A program made the translations under genes and the position numbers. A DNA stretch of 64,000 nt, from positions 6,931,001-6,995,000 of the forward strand of contig NC_037638.1 of the NCBI RefSeq assembly GCF_003254395.2, read 5' to 3'. This DNA comes from Apis mellifera. Taxonomy: Eukaryota > Arthropoda > Insecta > Hymenoptera > Apidae. Positions 1 through 12,660 of this stretch are shown piece after piece. Under the pieces are notes generated by a model. The model searched no databases. It had not been told where the DNA came from and worked only from the letters and a program-made list of their open reading frames with translations. Numbering within the stretch: position 1 is the stretch's first letter; each line of letters opens with the position of its first letter.

Positions 1-195
1 TTAAATTATCCTAAACAGCTGTGAAAACTCTTCTCTAATTCAACTCAAATATTCCCTGGAATAGCAATAACAATAGTTTAATTCGAATAATAATCTAAGT
101 AAACAGAAAATTTTATCCTCGTATAAAATTTCAACGATTGGGAAAATTCGACGAATAAAAATCAATCAATTAAAATCTCTAAGAAACCGAACTAC

Positions 196-597
196 CTTGC
201 CGCGCGGCCAGTTGCACTCGTGGCCCCTCATCGCTTTGCAATAATTGTCCGACGGTTCCGTCTTGAATTGCCAATCCACAGGGGTTAGTTGGAGAACCGG
301 AAATATGGAGGGGACGTCGGAGAAGTCCGGCTCGTCGGCGCCCGCCTCCAGCAGCAACACCGTCCAATTACTGTTCTCCGACAATCGGTTGGCCAGCACC
401 GAGCCGGCCGAGCCACCCCCGATTATCACGAAATCGTAACTCGTTTGGGGGGCCAGGGTCGGCCTCACCCTCGACTCGTGGTCAATTATATCCGACCTGT
501 GCATACCGATCAGGATACGAAGAAGCACCAGGAAGCTCAGTTCTGGCCCGTACGACATTGCTATTCTCATGGCGGATATTTTCCCAACGTCGGCCAT
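196..597 (-). CDS. GMC oxidoreductase, first coding exon (partial; continues off left edge)
   Basis: This exon encodes the N terminus of an FAD-dependent glucose-methanol-choline oxidoreductase (glucose dehydrogenase-like family). The 134 codons contain a hydrophobic leader, a Rossmann dinucleotide-binding motif (YDFVIIGGGSAGSVLANRLS), the TVLLLEAG strand that follows it, and the family signature CNWPRGK at the exon end. A GTAGTT donor follows the Lys codon in phase 0, at 191-195, so the substrate domain and the catalytic His/Asn region must lie left of base 1. Start choice is open: in-frame Met codons sit at 597, 570 and 558. The last two fit a signal peptide better, because the first directly follows a poly-A run. 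It lies in the same orientation as, and just downstream of, the complete GMC gene at 1931-4560, as expected for tandem duplicates. The substrate is unknown. Confidence 0.85.
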
Positions 598-1930
598 TTT
601 TTTTTTTTTTTTTTGGAGGAGATCGTATTATTTTTTCGGATATTCGTCGAATTGTATTCGAGAAAGAGAAAGAAAATTTGAAATTTTAACTTTGAAATTA
701 TTGTTTGAATCTTTTTTTAAAATTGATCCTGTTTTAAAACACCAATCGTTGTGGAGCTGGAATAATTAATTTTGTGTATTTGTTGTGATGAATATTGTGT
801 TTATTTTTAAATTTTTGTAATTTTAATATGGATATATAAAAAGTATTTAAATTCTTGTGATAAATCTTCAATAATTCCAAGTGGATATTTGATTATATAT
901 ATATATATATTTTTTTACAAAAATTAAATTGGTAGGAGACAATCGTTGCTTAAAAAACTAGATGAAAATTGTAACAGTTTATTTCAATTCTCCATTTTGT
1001 CTTATGATTAATATAAAAATATTTAAAAAAGAAATATTCTTTTACCTAGAATCTGTGAAAACAGCTTCCTTTTTTTTTCTTTAACACTAAATATAAACAG
1101 TCTTGAATAAAAGTAGATTCTTAATTAACTTCAACTATGGATATATAATTCTACAAAATTTGCACAAAACGTCACACAATTATTTAACGACAAACCACGA
1201 AAATCAACTGCCAATGTAAAGACGTATGCTGCTGCTTACATGTCGCTGAATCAGCTGTTTTTTTTTTTTTTCGAATATGTGAGTGCAACAGTTGCAAAAT
1301 TGAATGTTATAAACCTAAATTTTTTTCGAGATATTTACACAAAATAATGTATATATTTAATCGTATCGTATAATAATATTTGTATTAAAAAAATAAAAAT
1401 TAATATCGATGCATAAAATATATACATTTTCTTATTTACACATCTTGTACAGATTATTTAAGTCGAAACATTTTTTTTTTTCTTTTCATAATAAGGAATC
1501 ACAAGTATTTCTCTCCATCTTTCTTTACACTTCTTCCAAATATAAAAAGAGTAACAACTTTTACATTAAATCTCTTAAACTAAAGTAATTAGATAAATAA
1601 TAATAATAATAATAGTAATACATTTAAAGAAATGAAACTAATTCAATAAATTTTACCTATCATACTAAAAAAAAAAAGGCTAACAACACTTAAATTACTA
1701 TACATTAAACATTGTGTAACTTTATACCACCATCAAAACACAATATATATATATATATAAAACTAAGTTCTCTTTTTTTACAAATTCATCCTACTTTAAA
1801 TTATACATATATATATATATCAATTATATTAAAAATATAATCAATATTTACAATTGATCAATTTACAAAAAACAACTATACTCAGATTCATATCTACAAA
1901 GAATGCACAGAGGATAAACAGAAAAAGAAA

Positions 1931-4560
1931 CTACTTCACAAAACCAGCTACAATTCTCCTACTCCTTCTCTTCAACCAAAATTCCTTTATCATATCGGAA
2001 CCCTTCTCCCCGATCATGATAACCGGTGCATTCGTATTCCCGCTGACCAAATTCGGCATGATGGACGCATCGATCACCCTCAACCCCTGGATTCCGTAAA
2101 CCCTTAACTCGGGGTCGACGACAGCCTCCGGGTCCCAGTAAGGGCCCATCTTGCACGTGCCCACTGGATGGTAAACGGTGACCGTGTAATGCCTGATCAT
2201 GCACTCCCAATACGGGTCACTGTACATAGGTATATTCTTGCAGCCTGGAAATTGCTTCGAATTAACCTCGCTTCCAAAACGCCTGAAAGCTTGGGTACGG
2301 CTCAGGGCGACGGCTATCTTAACCCCCTCGACCAACGTAGCAATGTCCTCCGGCTCGTTGAAGTAATTGGGATATATCAATGGATGGGCGAACGGATCCT
2401 TGCTACGCAGCTTGATAACACCTTTGCTTTTAGGCCTTAAAAGCATGGGTATCACGCTCCACACGTCCATGTCGTTCAGGGCCCCGTAAACAGCGTCGTA
2501 GAACCTCTTGGTCAACCCGTGAATCTTCCTGATCTGTCTTCCCCCGTCAGAGTTGGTCGAGCCTGACACGAAGTGGAGCTCTATATCCGGGAAATCGTCA
2601 GAGGCGTTCACGTACTTGGTGTTGACGAACGCCAAGCCCTCCACCCCGCCCAGAACCGTCAAAGGTCCGTTGCCAAAGATGGCGTACTGCATCACCGTTT
2701 GAACGGTGTGCAACCTCTTCTCCACCATGGAGATCTCCTTGTCGACTAGAAACGTCAACCCGCCCAAGCCCACGTGATCTTGCATGTTGAAACCGACTCT
2801 CAGATCCTGGATAACAGGTATACCGTGTTTGGACAGGTGTTCCCTGGGCCCTATACCCGACAACATGAGCAGTTGGGGGGAGTTGATGGAACCACCAGAG
2901 ACTATCACTTCCTTCTTCGCGCGAATCCTGAACATCTTCTGATCCCTGACGAACTCTACTCCGTACGCCCTCTTCGACTTCGGGTCTATCAGGATTTTCG
3001 TCACGTGGGATTGCATGGCTATGTGCAAGTTCTTGCGAAGCCTAGCAGGCCTGAGGAACGCCTTGGCCGTGGAGCAACGGCTACCACGTCTGATCGTTCC
3101 CTGGGCGATCATGAAACCTGTTTGCTGCTCCCCGTTTATGTCCCTGTTCTCGTATCCCATCTCTTGGCCGGCTTGAATGAAGGCAGTCGCCAACGGGGTG
3201 TGCCAAGGCGCCTCTTGGACGGTCAGGTAACCCCCTGTCGCGTGGTAGGGTGTTTTGGTGAGATAAGGGTTTTGATTGTCCTCGGATTTCTTGAAGTAGT
3301 AGAGCACGTCCTTGAACGACCATCCTCGGTTCCCCTGGCTCTCCCATATGTCGTAGTCCTTCTTGTTGCCGCGAAGGTAGAGCATGTAGTTGAGCACGCT
3401 GCTCCCTCCTATTACTTTTCCTCGTGGCCAGTTGCAGCGACCGTTGCTCATCGCTTTGGATAAATAATTTAGTTTAGAATATAATAGATGGTCGAGGGTT
3501 ATATGGTGTACATATAAATTCTAGGTAATTTTATTTGTTTCTCTTTATTTATTATGGAGAACTAAATAGTTTCTTGAAATTGTAACAAGTGAAAATAATT
3601 TAAAGTCTAGCAGATTCTTTTTCAGATTGCCAATTAAAAATTGCCTCCATTCTTTCTTCCTTTCTTAAAGATGAAAGATTGGAGAGAGGAAATGACAAGA
3701 TTTAATAATATAAACTATTCTTTCTTTTTTAAAAAGATTTTTTTAAAGATAGAGAGATTTGTTGAACAATTGAAGAATGTAAATCACCTTTGCAATTTTT
3801 GTATCAGTGTTTGTTAAAATTATCTGATATCCATACTCTATTGTTTCAATTCATGGAAACAAGTTGTTGCTTCGACACAATTATTTACCTAGACATGACT
3901 GTCCATCTGGTTCAGTTTTGTACTGCCAATCGAGTTGGCTGAGCTGTAAATATCCGGCAAGCAGAGGAATATCAGAGATTTCCGTTTCATCGCTGCCAGC
4001 CTCCAGAAGAAGCACGTTCCAATTTTCTATCTCGGACAGCCGACTTGCCACCACAGCTCCTGAAAGTCAGTGAAAGTTTGATGTAAAACTTGGTTGAAAT
4101 TTACACGATACAACGTTGATAAACATGATCTATATGTGGAACGTGAAATTTTGCAGAAAGTGAAAGAATATATTACTTACTTTTTATAAATGAAAAATAT
4201 GAACAATATATTTATTACAACAGACTCAAATATATAAAATATCGAATAAAATCAAATTAAATTACCAGACAGAGTACTATTCAACTATTTAATTATTCAA
4301 TTATTGGAAAGAAGAGACTAATTTCATTATTTATTTATTTCATTTTATTTCAATTATGACGTACCTGCTGAACCACCTCCCACCACAATAAAGTCATAAG
4401 CAGGCAACAGCACTTCAGAGGGTATATTAATCGGTGGTGCCTCGTTGTCCATCACTTCGTACTCGAAATAAACGAGGGCTGCAGCGAGCACCGGAAAGAA
4501 CCATGAAAGTCCGCTGGATGCCGAGGTCAGGCCTCCGGTTAAAACGCTCTCGATACCCAT
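1931..4560 (-). CDS. GMC oxidoreductase, glucose dehydrogenase (FAD, quinone)-like, complete
   Basis: Three coding exons join in frame: 4365-4560, 3889-4059 and 1931-3453 (196+171+1523 nt, 629 aa plus TAG). All junctions are GT-AG and phase 1. Residues 1-35 contain a hydrophobic segment (signal peptide or anchor). GGGSAG (61-66) binds FAD and is split by the first intron. NWPRGKVIGGSSVLN is the GMC signature 1 region, and SGGSINSPQLLMLSGIGP is signature 2. YHPVGTCKMG near residue 550 carries the catalytic His (about 551), and the NTNAP motif carries the second active-site residue (Asn, about 597). Length matches the family's usual 600-650 aa. The 5'UTR begins at an acceptor (TTTGCAG) with exon edge at 4593, so an untranslated exon lies upstream. 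The start is the first Met after that acceptor. These enzymes oxidise sugars or alcohols by FAD; the physiological substrate cannot be told here. Confidence 0.95.
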
Positions 4561-4593
4561 TCCTTTTCTCTCTCTTTCTCTCTCCTTATCAAT
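4561..4593 (-). other. 5'UTR part of GMC gene exon, preceded by splice acceptor
   Basis: Reading minus, AATAATTTGCAG precedes ATTGATAAGGAGAG and then a GA-rich leader ending in ATG at 4560. The acceptor implies at least one upstream non-coding exon. It also argues against using the Met at 4617, which would fall in the intron. Confidence 0.55.
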
Positions 4594-4619
4594 CTGCAAA
4601 TTATTAAATTTCATCAATC

Positions 4620-7600
4620 AAATCGTCGTTCACCAATTCTTCTCTTCAATCAAAACTATTCAATTATCATTCGATAATCATTAAAATTGAATAGTAATCT
4701 TAGTAATTTATTTTTTTTTTAATTTTTCTTTATTTAAATAAATTAAATAATATTTAATAATACTTTATTTTATTAAATAAATTTTTTTTAACGGTTTCTC
4801 AATTATTCACTCGATATTTAAAAAAAAAAATACAAATAAATATTCCAACCTTTAAACAAAATTGAAACCAAATGTTCTCGAATAAATTCTTCGCAATTCT
4901 TCGAACACCAATTTTTTTCTTTTTTCTTTTTTTATTTTTAATTATCCAAACGCAGAGCCACCACGTGTTCATCCATGGCGGATGACCGTCCCGAGCAAAC
5001 GATCCCTCGACACTGTCGAGCCGCGAAACGAATTCGTAGCCACGTAGAAATCGATTAAAGAAAAGTCAGAGGCTTGTTGTACACGTGGTTTGATACGAGA
5101 GGAATATCAATGGCACGTGAAACTTTCAGTTGTTAAGTAATTCACAATTATCGCGGTCAATACGGTCAATGACGATCCTCACGTACGTCCTATCGTCGAA
5201 ATATTCCTCGAGATCCCTTCCAGTCGATTCCGAATCTCGGATTCGAGCACGTTTCGAAAATTATTTCCTCGATAAGGGATTTCGAAAAACTTTACCTCTC
5301 TTTCGAATTCGAATATTTTTTTTTTTTTAAATTGTATCGTGTTATTTTCGATTTACGAGGAAAAAAAAATTGAAAATATTTATTGATTATTTATCAACGT
5401 GTCTCAACCACATCGTACAATTATTATTTTACTTTTAAGATAAAGAAAAAGTAATAACAATTAAAATAATAATTTGTCTATCTCTGACGAATAATTGTTG
5501 TGAAAATTCTATTAAAAATTTAATCATTTTATGAGTAGAGAAATCAATTGTATTTAACCATTATGGTATAATGATACTATGATTATAATTTTTTTACGTG
5601 CTATTTGTTTCAAATTGAAATTGTACAGTTATTAAACCTAAATCTATCATTTAATTCGTGGCGTCTTTAGTTCTGTACTATGTAAAGGAGGTCAGGCCTA
5701 TACAACCTGTCATCATTATTATTTATATTATAAGCTGCGGGTGTGATAATAAACGTTTTCTTGTTTTCTTATTGTTTCCTAGATTTCTGTCCCGTTTTCT
5801 AATCCAAATTGCTTAATAATTTAAAAGATTTGCAACTCTTGCCATAATTAGTGTCATTATTAATATTCATCTTGAGAGTCAATTGTAAGGAAAATTATAG
5901 TTCTAGATTGGCAGAGGATAAAAATATCACTTTGTAATATTTTTCAAGTTTATCATGCATTGAATAAAATTGAACAATGCTATTAAAAGCAAAATTAAAC
6001 TCAAAAAGGAATAACATTTTTGTTCAATAAAGATGAAAGAATATTTTGTTGTATACAGAAATAATGTAGTGTTATACTTTTATATTTTAGATTTTTAATT
6101 TTATATTTAGAGTAGAAATTGAATATGTTTGAAAAGGAAAGTAATAGTTGCTCACCTACTTCTGAAGAGATAGCAAATGCAGTACAATCTAGAAGCTTCT
6201 TTTCTTTTAAATAATCAATGTGCATGAAATTTTCATCACATTGCCTTTTCACCAATCTTCTCTCACAGAATGATATTACAATCTGATATTACAAATAGAG
6301 AAATAGCCTCAACTTCTTCCAATATTATTCTTTCAATAATTGATCTGTGTAATTTTGCAACAGAAATAACTTTGTTCTTCAATAATAATTAATAATTTTT
6401 GAATTTTTGTTATCCAATTGTTCTATCGTTTCTTTATTGTTGACAACAAATTAATACTCGACTTTTCTTCCTCTGTCATTTTACTTTACTCTCTTGGTAA
6501 AATTTCTCGAGCAGTATTGGTCCAAAATTTTTAAGAAAACACACTCCAAAATTACTCTTTTCAAACGGTCGAACAGCTGATCCATTTTCAACGATTCAAT
6601 ACTCCTCCCAAATCATTCCCAAAAGTAGGAGGAATTATATCAAACTTGTCCAATATTCTTCCACTATTACAATTTTCACAAATTGTATAAAAAAAACAAA
6701 TCAGCATCACTTCACTTCCTTTTTCTCTTCGAGGATCAACGCAACGACTAAATAAATTTCTACAAGAAATACAAAGAAATGGTTAAAAAAGCCTTGCTCG
6801 ATCGAAATCATTTATTCCCATAAAGGGAATAATTACAAATTTCACGCGAGGATGTTATGGCGACCAGTTGACGTACGGTGTAACACTGACCACGACCTTG
6901 CTCTTGTCAGAGCTTTTCACATGGATTCACATCGTAGTAGAGGAGCGCAAACAGGTTAACAATCTTTTCGAACGCGGTATAACGGTCCTCCGCTTCCTCT
7001 CTCCCTCTTCTTCGACTCCTCTCCTTCATCTCCGTTCTCTTCCTGCTCCTCGTAGAAACGAAACTTTACACACGTGCCAGAGGACGAATCACTCTCCGTG
7101 ACCTCTTCGTGTGCTCTATTTTTCGCCATTTTTTTTTCCTCTCCTCTCTTTCTCTTTTTTCAAATTATGCGGATGAGATCAGTTTTTGAGTTTTTAATCT
7201 GAAAAAAAGAAGAGAGTTAAGAAAGGATATTTAATGATATTTTGCGATACGTGAATGTAGGATCGAATACATTAATTATATTAATTATACTATTTTAATT
7301 AATTAATAGATTCTGGGAATCAATCTTCTATTTTCTTCTTTCTTTTTTGAATTAGACACGTAGAAGCAATTTTCTTGATCTGAAAAAGAAAATATTTGGA
7401 AAGTGATACTTCAATATTAACAAGCAATTTGGTGAACGCTTTAAATGAAAATAGGACTTGGATTACCGTAATATACAAATGAAGATTTCTCAACCAGCAT
7501 CGAACTGTAACGTATTCTAAACATGCGTGGACGAAACACAAACTCCTCCTAAAAATGAAATATCAAAATTGATCAAAATTTTTTTTTAAGGCCAAAGTAA

Positions 7601-8476
7601 AATTTAAAAGGGTAAAGATGAAAAATCGTCGATAACGATTATAAACAACATCATGGATAAAAGAAATTCTTGTTAATAAAAAAATCGTCGATAGCGGATT
7701 ACGTGATACGCGTCACGTCCATGGCGAACGCGATGCCCCCCATTCGAGGAATTATTTCTTGACGTCATCCAGCTTACGGTAAAAGAGTTGGCGTCGCCGG
7801 CCTCTGTACAGGAACGTCCTACTTACCGTTGCAACACCATCGCGATTATGTATTGGGCTTAACGATCATTGAATCACAAATCGAATTGTGACAAACAATG
7901 TTTGAGGAAAAGTTGGCCTGTTGAATCATTTTGTTACGCTCGCATTACCGTTTCAGAGTTTCACAATTTCAGTGTTTCAACATTTTTCTTACTTAAATTG
8001 AAACTCTTCTTCAATTCTTAAATATATATTCGTATTTCGATTTTAACCAAAATCGTTCGCTTTTCGCTAAATTGAAATTAGAATATTGTAACTAATAAGT
8101 TTTTAATAAAATGTAAATAAATGTATTAATTTAATAAAATATGATTCTCAGAATATGTGTTTGATTTTAACACTTCTGTTTAGGCATTTTGACTATGTTC
8201 TCAATTTTATGTAACTTTTTGAATATTTTCTTTGATTCCATTAGTCATTTTTTTATTCGCAATTAAAATTATATCATTTTATATGTATCGAGATATTCAA
8301 GTTATTGATTCTCGTAATCCACATAAAATCTCTGCTGAAAAACAATATATAATCTGTTTAGAAATTAATTGATTATATTTATGATTATGTTTAATCATAT
8401 CTATTCTTATTATATAAATAACATATAGTAAAAGGATTTCAAAATATTTTTTTTCAATTTGTTTTTCGATTTTCAG
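4620..8476. other. Non-coding stretch, probable flotillin-2 intron
   Basis: I see no coding exon here. It is AT-rich with poly-T runs. A GC-richer block lies near 4950-5300 with several CACGTG motifs, and another near 7680-7860 with a TGACGTCA palindrome at 7758-7765. The conserved N-terminal flotillin-2 peptide (a Met-Gly start followed by GPNEAL) was looked for and not found on the plus strand. Confidence 0.6.
7827..7900 (-). other. Candidate untranslated exon with strong donor (minus strand)
   Basis: On the minus strand GCAACG is followed by GTAAGT (7821-7826), in a GC-richer patch (about 7680-7860) that stands out from its AT-rich surroundings. It could be a 5'UTR exon of the GMC gene starting at 4560, whose leader begins at an acceptor at 4593. 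The upstream limit is not visible and 7900 is arbitrary. Confidence 0.2.
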
Positions 8477-11400
8477 GAGGATGTTGCGGGTCCATGAAGA
8501 AGAGGACCATCGTAGGCGGTTACGCGTTCACGTGGTGGTTCGTGACCGACGTTCAACGATTATCTCTCGAGGTGATGACACTGAATCCTGTCTGTGAAAG
8601 CGTGGAAACCGCACAGGGAGTACCATTGACCGTCACAGGAGTAGCACAGTGCAAGATCATGAAGGCTGATGAACTCCTCCACACTGCCAGCGAACAATTT
8701 TTAGGAAAAAGCGTTTACGAAATCAAATCGACAATCCTTTCCACTCTCGAGGGTCATCTTCGTGCGATATTAGGTATATCTCTGGAGAGAATATTAAAAA
8801 AAAAAAGAAAAAATCAATATATTCGAACTATGAAAGTGTGAGACACTCTATATAACAATTATTATCATGTACAATGAATTGAAAGGCGTATCGAACAAGA
8901 AAAACTAGTATTTTTAGCATTAAATTCTTATATACATTAATGGCAAATGTCAAATTTAAATATTTTACAAAGGAATAATTTATTATTCCTATTCACGAAT
9001 AATAAAAGTTTCAAAATTACAATATTCTAAAAAGATAAATAAATAATCAAATTAAAAGTAAACAATATAAAATGACTAACCGTTCCAAATCTCGAATCAT
9101 ATCATAAGTGATGTAAAAGTGTATTTGTTCTCAAATAATATAAATAATTAAATTTCACATATATTCAATTCATAAGTGTTAAAAATATGTAATAATAATA
9201 GCGTGCACATTTATGAATCGTAAAATCAAACATTCGAATCTGTCTCTTCCCTTTGGGATCCATATTTCAAATATGGCCGCTTATCTAACTAGAAAAACTG
9301 TGGATAACTTTCAGGCACGTTATCGGTAGAGGAGGTGTACAAAGATCGGGATCAATTCGCCACATTGGTGAGAGAGGTAGCAGCGCCAGATGTTGGTCGC
9401 ATGGGGATCGAAATTTTATCGTTCACGATAAAAGACGTATACGACGACGTTCAATACTTGGCGTCACTTGGCAAGGCACAAACTGCAGCTGTCAAACGGG
9501 ACGCCGATGTCGGCGTCGCCGAGGCTAATCGTGATGCTGGCATTCGAGTACGTTCACGTCTGAAAAATAATCTCGATTAGAGTTGTGACCATCGATAATA
9601 TCGACATGTTGTCGATAGGTCGATATGTCGATAATGTCGTTAAAAAAGTCGATAATGTATGAAAGTAAATATCGAAATTATTATTTATTTATATTTATAT
9701 TTATATTTTTTACTTATTATTAAAAGTGTTATTAACGATACATAAATTGATATTTCTATGATTGTCAATAATATTTTTTTATTTCTTGTATATAGTTATG
9801 GTAAAACAGTAGGAACTATAATGTATCTATATCTAGTGAGAAACTAGAAAAATTAGGGATCATAATTACGGTATTGGTGAATTTTTTTAAAGTTCTGTTT
9901 TCATTGTATTAAATTTTTGCAATTGGAACTAGAAACTAGATTAAATGTAAAATATAATTTACATGAATTTAATTAATTAAGTAAATATTATATGTATATA
10001 GATGATTAAATATTTATTTCATATGCGAAATTGATCAATAGGAAGCAGAATGTGAGAAAGCAGCGATGGATATAAAATATAATACCGACACAAAGATCGA
10101 AGACAATGCCAGACTCTTTCAACTGCAGAAAGCGAATTTCGATCAGGAAGTGAACACGGCGGTAAGTCACGCTCGAAAGATTCAATTATTATCGAATATT
10201 TTCATCAGAGGGATATATAAAATTTTAATAAAACTGATTGGATCGAATATATAGAAAGCAGAGGCACAGTTGGCTTACGAACTTCAAGCGGCAAAGATAA
10301 GGCAACGAATACGAAACGAGGAGATTCAAATAGAGGTGGTGGAAAGGCGTAAACAAATCGAAGTTGAAGAACAAGAGGTACGTCGAAAGGAACATGAGCT
10401 TCAAAGTACTGTGAGATTACCTGCAGAGGCTGAACATTATAAAATTGGCAAAGTAGCCGAAGGAAAAAGGTAATTTGAAATTCTGTATATGTTAAATTAA
10501 ATTTAAAATTTATGAAAGATAAAATTAAAAATATCAAGTTTATTGAAATTATGGAAAAAATATAGAAGATTAGTCAATTAAAATAGTAATAAAAGAAATA
10601 TTAAAATAAAAATATATCATTTTTGACTTAGCTATTTTAATTCGTAATCTTTAAAACTTCTTAACCTCTTAAATATAATAAATTTTTAATACATTCTAAA
10701 ATAATTTATTTATCCTTAAAAAAAATTAGATTGAACTTAACTTTCAACAAAATCAAATCAATTTTCCTCGTTATTCTAAGAGTAGATATGCTTTAACTAA
10801 TTTCCTCATTTTTAGAACACAGACCGTAAACGCGGCTATAGCCGAAGCTGAGAGGATTCGATTGATTGGAACAGCCGAGGCTCAAGCATTAGAAGCGATT
10901 GGAGTGTCAGAGGCTCAACGTATGCAGATGAAAGCCGCTGTCTACAAGAAGTACGGCGGAGCTGCTATTCTGAATATTGCACTCAATGCTTTGCCAAAGG
11001 TGAGAGAGATCGTTCACTTGCTCGCTCATGATAATCGTGATATTATCGTGATATTTGTACGTATATTGTAAACGTTCTGGCATTAATTTTATAAATATAT
11101 CGGACTTTATAAAAAGAATTTTGAAATTTTATATTTTTAATCAAATTTTTCAAACAAAAAAAATAGAATATTTTTCAAAACTTAGAATTTGTTCCTTTTT
11201 TCATATTAAAAAATATATAATAATATTTAATAATATATTTATGAACAAACTATCAATTAATATGCTCTATTGTTTCAGATTGCAGCAGAGGTAGCCGCAC
11301 CATTAGCGAGAACAGAGGAAATCGTTCTTCTTGGCGGAAATGACGCGACTAGCGGAGAAATTACACGCCTTGTGGGGCAAGTACCTCCAGCTGTTCAAGC

Positions 11401-11991
11401 ACTGACCGGTGTAGATATTTCAAAAGTATGTTTAAGAGGCCACCGGCCTCTTAGAAAGTGTATAAAGATAACGTTCGGTATCGAAAGTACTGAAAGATTT
11501 AAATAAAAGTTGCACAAACTTTCAAAGATAAAGATCATTTCAATTTCTCTATTGAATATGAGAAGTAGATTATATCTAAACAAAATTGAAATATATCTAA
11601 GTCTATGTAATTTCATAATTTCACATAGATATATTTCCAATAGATAGTAGAATGTAATAATTTATATTGTTATAATAAGTAATCTAAAATTTTGAGGCTT
11701 TTTCAGACTTATATATTCTCCTATTGTTTAAAACTTTTTACATTAGAATATAGATCATTTGATCCTTAAAGATAACATCATTTGATCCAGAATACTGAAA
11801 ATTTCTATTGAACACTGTCACACTTAGATATCCAAAGCAAGCAACTTTCTCACAATTTAATGTAGATATCGCATTAACATCACAGCTTTAAGCTTTTAGT
11901 TTATCATTATTATATAAAATTTTAACATTATACAACGATTCATTATTTGAACCATTTCCAGGTGTTAGGCAAGATACCAGGAGCAAAGTAA
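8477..11991 (+). CDS. Flo2: Flotillin-2 (seven exons to stop; N-terminal exon missing)
   Basis: Flotillin-2 is a membrane scaffold at the cytosolic face of cholesterol-rich microdomains, working with flotillin-1 in endocytosis and signalling. Exons: 8477-8773, 9315-9547, 10042-10161, 10255-10469, 10816-10999, 11279-11425 and 11962-11991. Every junction is GT-AG with matching phase (1,1,0,0,2,0,0), giving 407 full codons plus TAA. The product starts GGCCGS, the two Cys being the known palmitoylation pair. An SPFH/PHB domain follows (TLNPVCE, VTGVAQCKIM, EGHLRAILGTLSVEEVY, DRDQFATLVREVAAPDVGRM). Then comes the Ala/Glu/Lys-rich flotillin coiled coil (KAEAQLAYELQAAKIR, EAERIRLIGTAEA) and a C-terminal ALTGVDIS motif. 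The first acceptor is phase 1, so about 16 residues including the myristoylated Met-Gly start lie in an exon not seen here. An ATG at 8494 could start a short isoform, but lipidation of a family member needs the upstream exon. Confidence 0.96.
9579..9665. repeat. Cluster of TCGATA / ATCGAT motifs in flotillin-2 intron
   Basis: Within about 85 bp of intron the core GTCGATA or ATCGATA recurs six or more times in both orientations. It begins TAGAGTTGTGACCATCGATA. The core resembles the DREF/BEAF-type element (TATCGATA). The start also resembles a hAT-type terminal repeat, but no matching far end was found. Confidence 0.5.
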
Positions 11992-12660
11992 TGGCGAAAA
12001 AAACAGCAACGGCGACCAGACGATCAGATACTCGGAATCGGCTGAAGAAAAGAATAAACACTATACTGCCAAAGATTTCTCTGCTATTCTATCATCTACC
12101 AGTGACACTTCACTTTGTTCTCTTTCCCGAATTACTCTACCTCAAACGTAGATGAAACGACGCTAAACAGAACCGATCAAATCGGTTATTCCTCCGCTAC
12201 GAATGCGTCGATTTTAAAGCCGATCATATACATATGACATAAACTCAATATCTTATCTTTCATATCACGTATTGGATCACTACAACGCACATAATCTATT
12301 TCAACTTCATCATAGTCCATGCACGTTCATTTTTCACGTGCATTGTTTTGAAGATTTTTTGGATCCTGCTGAATACTTCCCAATAATCGAACTTTAATCG
12401 GTGCAGTCTACATGAAATTATATATGATATATAGAAAGAAAGAAAAATGTGAAAGAAAGAAAACGAAGAAAATGAAACAAATCGGCAAGCAACAAAGAAG
12501 AATTTAAAGGAAGTTTATGGAAAATTATTGAGTACACATTGTATCGCTAATTATTTGCGAGTTAACTATTGTGATTGAATACTGTCGACAATTGTGTTCA
12601 ACTTCATAAATAAGAAACTTAACGAAGAGGATGGATAAGAAAGAGGGAAGATGACGAGAC
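11992..12660 (+). other. Flo2: Probable flotillin-2 3'UTR
   Basis: Sequence directly after the TAA is more GC-balanced than the flanks up to about 12.6 kb. It includes an AATAAA at 12053-12058 and further AT-rich possible signals later. The cleavage site cannot be fixed from sequence alone. Confidence 0.45.

Noticed and set aside
2774..3463. 229-codon plus-strand frame
   Set aside because: Antisense shadow of the main GMC oxidoreductase exon.
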